Source: Capsicum annuum | Taxonomy: Eukaryota > Streptophyta > Magnoliopsida > Solanales > Solanaceae | Direction: 5' to 3' | Length of the DNA stretch: 64,000 nucleotides | NCBI RefSeq assembly: GCF_002878395.1 | Contig: NC_061121.1 | Span: 15,500,004-15,564,003 of the forward strand | Shown: piece after piece, positions 56,081 through 64,000 of the stretch | How positions within the stretch are numbered: the first letter of the stretch is position 1 | Layout of the letters: each line of letters starts with the position of its first letter | Notes under the pieces: generated by a model | Database searches by the model: none | The model's input: only the letters and a program-made list of their open reading frames with translations | What the model was told of the DNA's origin: nothing | Position numbers and translations under genes: made by a program

Positions 56081-58437
56081 CTAGAGGAGCATGGCCTGTG
56101 TCAGCATGGGCCCAACATTAAGATATTTATTTGTCTTTTCAATCTTGATATATTTAAATAAATTTTTTTAATAAAAGGATAGCATATGTTTTCTAGAATT
56201 CATCCGGAATCTAGCATGAGTTCAACATATGTTTTTTTAATACGTATTTAGATAATTTAAGTTGTTAACTATTTTAATTTATAATATTTTTTTATGTAAT
56301 TTTCAAATTAATATACGTTACTTTTCTTGTCCAAATTATTGTGGCATTGATAGTCAATTATATTTTAAAAATAATTTAAGTTTTTAATTATTGTGATTTA
56401 TAATACTTTTCTTCTATTCCAATTTCAGTGACACTAATATAATTTCAAGAGTCGATCAAATATTTTATATCTTTAAATATTTTAAGTTGTTAATTATTGT
56501 GATTTCTAGTATTTTTCATGTATTTTTTTTTGAAATATATAACATATTAAATTATTTTTAGATATTCTAAATTGTTAACAATTGTAATTTATAATGCTTT
56601 TTTATGTAATTTTTGAATAATATACGCTACTCTCCTTGTCCAGAATTTTGTGTCGACGACAGCCAATTATATTTTTTAAATAATTTAAATTTTTTATCAT
56701 TGTGATTTATAATATTTTTTTTATCTCAATTTATGTGGCACAATGCTTAAATGACCATAATAATTAATTAGGGGTGATATAGTAAAATCACGACTGAAGC
56801 AGTTGAAGTAGAAATCAGCAAATTTTTAAATTTTTTTTGTTAATTATTGTTATTTACAGTACTTTTTATTTCATTTTCAAATAATATATGTTGTTTTATA
56901 TCTTCTTCTGTCCCGTCCCAATTTATGTGGCACTAATATAATTTTGATAGCCAATCAAATATTTTATGTTGACATATCATTTTGTTATTCTTATTTTTCT
57001 AATACATAAATGACTTATAATAAGGAGTGATATAGTAAAACATTAAGAGTTAATTTCGTATTTTATGTCTATTTTATTTTTCATTAAATATTATTTATTT
57101 TCTTAATACCTAGATGACTCATAATAATTAATTAAGAGCGATTAATTATGTTATTACTATAAAAATTAATATAATTTTATCATATCCAAAAGTAATCATC
57201 GATAATTCACCGGAATAGTATATTAATTAAATACAGGATGCTATATTTGCATATGCAAAATATGATATTATTAAACATTATTGGATAGTGCATTATATTT
57301 ATCTTTCACAATAATAAAATTTTACTACATATTTTTCTTTATTTTTTTTAACTCGATACATACTGACCCAACACAAATTCTAAGAAAATATTCACTAAAA
57401 ATTTATTTTATTAAATTAAATTTATTAATTTTGTAATTTAAAAATTTAAAGTTAAGTTTAAATATTAGTATTTCTATACAAGGAAAGAGTAATTTTAAAA
57501 TTTAAATTACTAAAATAAATAAGTAAATAAAAAGATTATTTTTTATATAAAAGTCAATTAAAATATTTACTTTAAATATTTAGTTACAATTAATTAAGAT
57601 AATTTTTTATTTTGTCATAATTTATGCTGCACCGATAAAATCTTGAGAGTTGAATAGAACTTTTATCTAATTTTAAAAAAATATTTTAACTTGTTAATTA
57701 TTGTGATCTATAATAATTTTTATGTAATTATCAAATAATATTTTTACTCCTTGTGTCCCAATTTATGTGGTTTCGATACAATTGAGAGTTAACTAAAATT
57801 TTTATATATCTTTTAAATATTTTAAGTTGTTAATTATATGCAGTACTTTTTCTTTTTATCTCAATTCATGTGGCATTACTAAAATAATAAGAGTCAATAA
57901 AATTTTTATATGTCTTTTAAATATTTTAAGTTATTAATTGTGATTTGTGGGAACAAATTAGTTTTGAACATGATGGCCAATTAAATAAGTAATTTTTTTC
58001 TACTTCCAATATGTAGTTATAGTTAATTAATATAAATTAATATAATATATTAAATATTTAAATCATTATGATGAAACAATGGAATTATTATATATTAGGG
58101 CATGATATGTAATTAAGTGGGAGTAGAGAGTTTTTTTGATAATAGTCAATAAAATTTCTATATGTCTTTTAAATATTTTAAGTTATTAATTATTGTGATT
58201 TGTGGTAACAAATTAATTTTGAACATGATAGACAATTAAATAAATAATTTTTTTTTACTTTCAATATGTAGTTATAGTTAATTAATATAAATTAATAAAA
58301 TATATTAAATATTTAAATTATTATGATAAATTAATAAAATTATTATATATTGAAGCATAATATGTAATTATGTGGAAATAATTGAATTTTTTGGTAGTTG
58401 AAAAAGACGGTCGAAACCACTTCTTCTATATAATAGA
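56081..58437 (-). mobile_element. Probable non-autonomous Helitron
   Basis: On the minus strand the 3' end reads GGGCCCATGCTGACACAGGCC (an imperfect hairpin), then ATGCTCCTCTAG followed by T. This is a palindrome about 10 bp before CTAG, as in Helitrons. The 5' end reads TCTATTATATAGAAGAAGTGG, although the base before it is T, not the expected A. Both flanks are TA-rich and there is no TSD, also as expected. The interior has no helicase. Instead it holds many degenerate units with TCAATTTATGTGGCACTAATA, TTTAAATATTTTAAGTTGTTAATTATTGTGATTTATAAT.CTTTTT, and a near-duplicate pair at 57895-58085 and 58140-58330. Confidence 0.6.
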
Positions 58438-58699
58438 AAAGAAAAGAAATATATATATATATATACACGCACAACATTCAAGGAGTTATAAATGATTTTT
58501 TGTTGGTGATTAATTATTAGTTATTAAAAAAAAAAAAAAAAGGAGTTATTTAGCCACGATTTTTAAGCCACGCCAAAACGTGAATATTTTAACTTTTTGA
58601 CTATTTTATTTTTTATAAATTAGTTAGTACTACTTTATTGCAAAATATTCGAAATTACGGTGGAAAAAAAATCACCCATTTGATGTTGTAAAAGAGCCA

Positions 58700-58800
58700 A
58701 GTGGCAGTAGAATATCAAAGGAGAGTAGCATAAGAAAATCAGTGGACACAATTTGGCAATCAACAATAACCGCCGTCCGGCAGAATTTCACACTCTTCAG
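58700..58800 (+). promoter_or_regulatory. Possible first noncoding exon of the UVR/HspQ gene
   Basis: A locally GC-richer stretch (AACCGCCGTCCGGCAG) ends TTTCACACTCTTCAG|GTGAGC, a good donor. No other gene is near, and the coding start lies at 61341. A noncoding first exon with a roughly 2.5-kb leader intron is therefore a reasonable guess. The acceptor is not located. Confidence 0.35.
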
Positions 58801-58984
58801 GTGAGCTGTTAAACTCCGTTCTTCTTCTCCGGTAATAATTTACATTATATTGGAAATTCATATTTTTAATTTTAGAATTAAGCGAGCGTACACGGAGCAA
58901 ATTAATATGATTCGAAAATCGAAATTAAATAAATCAAAGGTGAATATTGGAGAAAATGAGAAATTTATATGTGGTATTAATTCT

Positions 58985-60445
58985 CCACTGCGGTAGAGTT
59001 ACTTGATATTTGTTGCTGGTGGGAGGTGACTGGTATCTCTTAGAATTAGTTGAGGTGCGATAAGCTGGCCCGGACATCACTGTTATCCAAAAAATTTAAA
59101 AAATTATACGAGGTTGTCTAGAGTTATTTACTCTTGTTGCAATAAACATTTGTTGGTGGGTTGGTGAAGCCGAGATGATAATTTTCCTTCTAGGAGTTTT
59201 GAAGAACTAGGAGAGATGATTAGATAGGATATGACAAAGTTTTAGCTTACTTACTGAGGACATGATCCTAGATAGGAAGGTATGGAGGTTGAGGATTAGG
59301 GTAGAAGGTTTGTTGGTAATCTAGTGTTGTCGCACTTCATGTAGAGAGTTTTGAAGAATCAGGAGAGGTGATTATATATGACATGACACACCTTTGGCTT
59401 ATTTACTGAGTATATGACCTTTGATAGGAAGCTATGGAGGTCAAGGATTAGGAAAGAAGATCAGTAGGTTGTCTAGGGTTGTTGCACTTTATGTTGGAGA
59501 GTTTTGAAGAACTCGGGATGGGGCAGATGACTAGACAGGACATGACACAACTTCGATTTACTTATTGAGGATATGATTCTAGGGAGGAAGGTATGGAAGT
59601 CGAGGATTAGGGTGGAAAGTTAGTAGGCAGTCGAGTGTTACCTTATGTTTTGTTGGTGTTGGGAGGTGACAAGTATCTTGTATAATTAGTCGAGGTGTAC
59701 GAAATCTGGCTCGAACGTCACCGTTATCCAAAAGAAAAAATACGCAAGTTTGTCTAGGGTTATTTACTCTAGTTGTAATAAACATTTGTAGGTTAGTTCT
59801 AGTTTCTTCGTGGTGAAGCTGAGACAATACATAATCTTTTATCTTCTAGGTGTTTTGGGTAAACTGGGGAGGTGATTAGATAGGACATCACACAACTTTA
59901 ACTTACTGAGGACATGACCCTACATGGGAAGGCATGGAGGTTGAAGATTAGGAAAGAAGTTTAGTAAGTAGTCTAGTGTTGTCGCACTTCATGTGGGAGA
60001 GTTTTGAAGAATTGGATAGGTGATTAGACAGAATATGGCATAGCTTCAGCGTAAATGAGGACATGACTCTAGACATAAAGGTTCGGGGTTGAGGATTAAG
60101 CTAGAAGTTTAGTAGGTAGTCGAGTGTTGTTGCACTTCATATGGGATAGTTCTGAATAACTGGTGAGGTGATTAGATAAGACATAACACAACTTACTTAC
60201 TTAATGAGGATATGACCCATTAAATAGGAATGTATGGAGGTCTAGGATTAAAGTGGAAGGCTAATAGGTAGTCGAGTATTGTTGCACTTCATGTGGGAGA
60301 GTTTTAAAGAACTGGTGAGGTGATTAGACGGGACATGACACAACTTCAGCTTACTTACAGATTACACGACCCTAGATAGGAAGGTCTGGAGGTCAAGGAT
60401 TAAGGCATAAGATTAGTAGGTAGTCGAGTGTTGTCGCATTTCATA
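58985..60445 (+). repeat. Amplified RTE-LINE C-terminal segment with SINEs
   Basis: Seven degenerate units of about 150 bp contain a coding-like core (EVIRQDMTQLQL, then TEDMTLDRKVWRSRIR) followed by GTCGAGTGTTGTCGCACTTC and TGGGAGAGTTTTGAAGAACT. GGTATGGAGGT-type anchors fall near 59278, 59430, 59589, 59932, 60079, 60233 and 60383. The core is the C-terminal end of RTE-type LINE reverse transcriptase proteins of Solanaceae, from memory. Two copies of a SolS-type SINE (58985-59101 and 59645-59739), each followed by the same GTTGTCTAGAGTTATTTACTC block, show that a larger segment of about 650 bp was also duplicated. Confidence 0.75.
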
Positions 60446-60482
60446 TGGGAGAGGTAGGGGCTAGCCTCCTCTCTGTTTCTCC

Positions 60483-60935
60483 TTATATTTAGGGATCTCA
60501 TAAGTTCAGTGTTTATTACTATCTTTTGCTTCATTTGCTTTGTATCGTGTTTTTTTTTTTTTTTTTGGGTCTTATTTTCTTGTGATTGTTCTTTGAGTTC
60601 TTCTTTTATTTTGAGCCGAAGATCTATCGGAAATAGTCTCTCTACCTCACAAAGGTGTAACATGTAAGAGTATTTAGGGATCACATAAGTTCAGTGTTCC
60701 TCGGTGTTTATTACTATCTTTTGCTTCATTTGCTTTGTATCGTGTTTTTTTTTTTTCCGTCTTATTTTCTTGTGATCGTTCTTTGAATTCTTCTTTTATT
60801 TTGAGCGGAGGATCTATCGGAAATAGTCTCTCTACCTCACAAAGGTGTAGCTTGTAAGAGTAAGGTATGCGTACATCCTACTTCCCGGACCCCACTTGTG
60901 GGATTGCACTGGGAATGTTGTTGTTGGAATTGCTT
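60483..60935 (+). mobile_element. RTE-LINE 3' end with 186-bp internal duplication
   Basis: TATTTAGGGATC.CATAAGTTCAG, TTGCTTCATTTGCTTTGTATCGTG and GATCTATCGGAAATAGTCTC occur twice (60488-60670 and 60673-60856). Only the second copy continues to GTAAGGTATGCGTACATCCT, GACCCCACTTGTGGGATTGC and the GTTGTTG tail (60918). It directly follows the amplified C-terminal array, as the 3'UTR of the same LINE should. Confidence 0.8.
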
Positions 60936-61340
60936 GTAGAAATACTCGAATTGCAATTTTAGAAGTTCTTTCTTTAGCTTGAATATTTTCAGTGATTGTG
61001 AAGTTAGTTATGTTTGGAGCTGCAATAAACATTTGGATGTTGGATTAAATGAGCCAAAATTGTTGGGTACGGATATAGAGGATTCATATAGTCTACCCAA
61101 AGTAGTTTATATGGTAGACATTTAGTTTTTTTGTGAAGTTTTGACAAGGGTTTCTCCTTTCTTTCTTTCCTTTTTGAACATTTTCTAAAACACAGTATAC
61201 TAAAATTTAGTTTCCCTGAATTGACTACAGAGATGCTGAAGTTTAAAATTTGAAAAAGAGACTTTATTTTAGAAGTAGATTGAACAACAAGGAAAATAGG
61301 CTGTTTGAAGGAATAGGGTGAGGAAGGAGGAGCAGTAGAC

Positions 61341-63072
61341 ATGGTGCAAAGTATGTCTATGAGTACTCTTGCAACTTCTAGGTATTGCGGAGTTTGTGGA
61401 GCCATCTGTTTGAGGAGGCAGTTTGGAAAAATAAAAGAAACCACTATAGGTTTTGGGGAAAGTCAATTCATTTGGAATGATCGCCGGAAAAGCTCGTCTT
61501 TTGCAACCAATGTTGATATAATAAAGCCGAGATGTTTGAGAGTTCAAGCTGGATGGTTGTTTAAAGGAGGTGACAAAAGCTCAGAAGCAAACGTTGAACG
61601 TAGCGAGAATGCTAATGAAGATATATTGATGTTCTTTTTCCAGCTGGACCTGGCTACACGCGTGCAGGTTACTATCTAGCACTGTGATTTGCTGTAATTT
61701 TAGTTGCTATATCTTCGACTGTTGCTTCACGAGTTGTCTACTCTATCCTGCTATATACACAGTATGCTTTGAATGTGGAGCAGTATGAAATTGCACAACA
61801 ACTAAGAGAGAAGCTCACTGAGGTTAGTCTATGGAGATATCTCATCTTTAATTGATTTTCCATTTTTAACTTTAAGCAACTGTTTCCACCGTTCTTGCGA
61901 TTTTATTGGATTTGATTTTTGGATTACGGTTCTCTGTAACCGGACAAGTCAACAGATAGATGAAAATTGTTTACTGACTAGAACCAGCACACTTCTTGTA
62001 TGCTAATGAAGGTGGAATCAGAGGTTTTGAGACAGCAAGAATCCAGAAGAGGATCAGCCTCAAAGAGTGAAGCTCAAGATATGGCCATAAGCATCTTGCG
62101 TCTACGGTGAGCATCCTCACATTCTTTTTGTTCTTTTTTACAAACTTTGAGGGCTGAACATCAAGGTATCTCTTGAACTGATTATAAAGATTTTACCGTT
62201 AGCATGTTCCAGAGGCACCTTTTGAAGCACCTCTGATCAGCTTTTGCTTCGTCCAGTGCAGACCTGCAAAATGCAGTTCAAAGTGAAAATTATGATTTGG
62301 CAGCTAAATTACGAGATGATATTTCCAAGCTAGAGGCAGAGTCTCTGACTGCATCATTAAGAGCTCAGGCATATGAAAATGCTCAATATGCATTTCGATT
62401 AGGCCAGAAAGTGAATCACAAGAATTTTGGTATGGAATCCTTAACTAATTGTTTGGAGTGGAAGGAATATCTTTTGTCTAATTCAAAAGATAACAAAATG
62501 TAGAAACCAAAAACCAGATGCACAAATCCTCATATGTTCTTGTAGCTGAAGTGATATAGAAATTTGAGAGCCTTTATGAAGTTTCCTGGTAGGATCGTCA
62601 AATCTTGATGATTTGATTAATTTGCAGTCATTGATTGCAGAAGTTTTTACATTGTAACTACATGAATTATTTGACTCAGCATCACAGAGTGATCAACCCT
62701 TGCTTATGTCTGGTGTTGACTTATGAGGATACATAATCTGGAAGTGCCTTTAATATTTTTCCTTTAGTGATGTGCTATACCTTGCCTGGACATCTTGTGT
62801 CTCAATTATCGAATGATATAACTATTCTTCCTGACACATTGCTTCCTTCTGGGGAAAATGCATTCATTTAACTGATATTCATGGAACCCCTAGATTCAGC
62901 TTGATTAGTAAATGTTACTCACGTTATTTATAGTATTGAACCTTATCTTGTGACTTCAGGATATCGTGGTGTAATATGTGGGATGGACCCGATATGTTGT
63001 GAATCAACTTCATGGATGGAAACTGCTCGAGTAGGGAAGTTGACCCGTGGTCCAGATCAACCATTTTATCAG
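61341..63072 (+). CDS. Chloroplast UVR-motif/HspQ-like protein, 3' end missing
   Basis: Five in-frame exons give the first 256 codons: 61341-61667, 61763-61822, 62012-62106, 62257-62429 and 62960-63072. The first about 70 residues are rich in Ser, Arg and Lys with few acids, as in a plastid transit peptide. Two UVR-type helical motifs follow: YALNVEQYEIAQQLREKLTE (about 110-130) and LQNAVQSENYDLAAKLRDDI (about 163-182). Then comes the start of a YccV/HspQ-like (hemimethylated-DNA-binding fold) domain, FRLGQKVNHKNFGYRGVICG and onward to PDQPFYQ. This is the layout of the plant uvrB/uvrC motif-containing family (Arabidopsis At2g03390 type, from memory), related to adaptor-like proteins of plastid proteolysis; the exact function is unknown. 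The remaining HspQ exons must lie beyond the window, since nothing after 63072 encodes them. The acceptor before exon 3 (AATGAAG) has a weak pyrimidine tract. Confidence 0.85.
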
Positions 63073-63445
63073 GTTTTTTCTGGATCTTGTAAGGCAAAAA
63101 TATGTTTCATCTATTGCAAGCATTATCTATGAACATGGTCTGGTATCAACAATAATCTTTGTAGCCACGTCCCAAAGAAAGACCAAATAATTTTCTAGCT
63201 GTATATAGCAATTGTCGACTACTTTTCTTTTTTGTAGTCCCCTATACTCCTTAGGAAAATTTTAATATGGGTGAGACTCACAACTAATAGTTGTGTGAGG
63301 GTTTTTTACTTTTGACGTGTGTTCTTGTGGGACCCATTATGTTTCTCTTCCTTCATTTTCTTCTGTTTCTTGTTTATTTTCTTTTTTTTACTCTAACATT
63401 ACCTTTTTATTTTATATTCAATCTTCCTTACTTGTATTTTTAGCT

Positions 63446-63974
63446 CTTATCTGTGTTTAGCCATGAAAAGTATAAATATTTTTTAAAAAAATTATTTTAA
63501 ATTAAAAAATAATATTTAAAAATTGAAGTTATGTTTAATCATAAATATGAATTACAAGTATTTTTAAACTTTTAGGAATAACTTAAATTAGAAATAATTT
63601 TTGATATTTTTTAAATTTCAGTTTTTTTTTTTTGAAATATTTTCACAAAATCAAATATGNNNNNNNNNNNNNNNNNNNNNNNNNNNNNNNNNNNNNNNNN
63701 NNNNNNNNNNNNNNNNNNNNNNNNNNNNNNNNNNNNNNNNNNNNNNNNNNNNNNNNNNNCTTATCTGTGTTTAGCCATGAAAAGTATAAATATTTTTTAA
63801 AAAAATGATTTTAAAGTAAAAAATAATATTTAAAAATTGAAGTTATGTTTAATCATAAATATGAATTACAAGTATTTTTAAACTTTTAGGAATAACTTAA
63901 ATTAGAAATAATTTTTGATATTTTTTAAATTTCAGGTTTTTTTTTTTTGAAATATTTTCACAAAATCAAATATG
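63446..63974. repeat. Sequence duplicated on both sides of a second 100-N gap
   Basis: 63446-63659 and 63760-63974 (about 214 bp) are almost identical, beginning CTTATCTGTGTTTAGCCATG and ending CACAAAATCAAATATG. They flank the N run 63660-63759. This is the same arrangement as at 10184-10609. It lies within an intron of the UVR/HspQ gene. Confidence 0.9.
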
Positions 63975-63979
63975 CAAAA

Positions 63980-64000
63980 ATCGTGGATTTTCACTAAGGG
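63980..64000 (+). mobile_element. Start of another hAT-like MITE copy
   Basis: GTGGATTTTCACTAAGGG matches the GGATTTTCACTAAGAGGG near the start of the MITE at 44771. It is cut by the window end. Confidence 0.3.

Noticed and set aside
61004..61547. Minus-strand ORFs overlapping the UVR gene start
   Set aside because: They are antisense to a coding exon whose protein matches a plant family and splices in frame with four further exons.

Overview
This is plant nuclear DNA, very AT-rich and dominated by transposable elements, with three intron-rich genes that all read on the + strand. The repeats point to Solanaceae: Au SINEs, SolS-type SINEs, RTE-type LINE tails ending in (TTG)n, LTRs beginning TGTAGACACGTAATTTTA, and hAT ends TAGGGGTGTACA. 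I cannot name the species. Two 100-base N runs are scaffold gaps.

Layout. 1-6904: relic of a minus-strand Ty3/Gypsy element (gag, leader, primer-binding site and a 1.74-kb 5' LTR). 6905-29600: gene-poor repeats. These include one isolated ankyrin exon, a 2.6-kb hAT-like element with an 8-bp target-site duplication (TSD), a Mutator-like element with minisatellite-built inverted ends, a Stowaway MITE, a solo LTR with a perfect 5-bp TSD sitting inside an older LTR of opposite orientation, and a MULE relic. 29931-33541: four-exon chloroplast/thylakoid PsaN-like gene. 36071-47330: 14-exon gene for a macro-domain plus CRAL-TRIO protein (plant GDAP2-like), with a duplicated 5' leader and introns loaded with SINEs, a MITE and a 3-kb Gypsy-derived block. 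48376-54943: almost full-length but decayed minus-strand LINE with poly(A) tail and 9-bp TSD. 56081-58437: probable non-autonomous Helitron. 58700-63072: a gene for a chloroplast UVR-motif/HspQ-like protein, cut by the window end. Its putative 5'-UTR intron holds a tandemly amplified RTE-LINE C-terminal segment.

The three genes show no operon-like or pathway link. Two encode predicted plastid proteins and the third a soluble ADP-ribose/lipid-binding type protein. I found no convincing new biological system. The most informative structures are nested insertions that can be ordered in time from their TSDs, the amplified RTE C-terminus, and the gypsy-derived block in which gag and a DUF7745-like reading frame lie on opposite strands. 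Family names and Arabidopsis comparisons are from memory; no database search was run.
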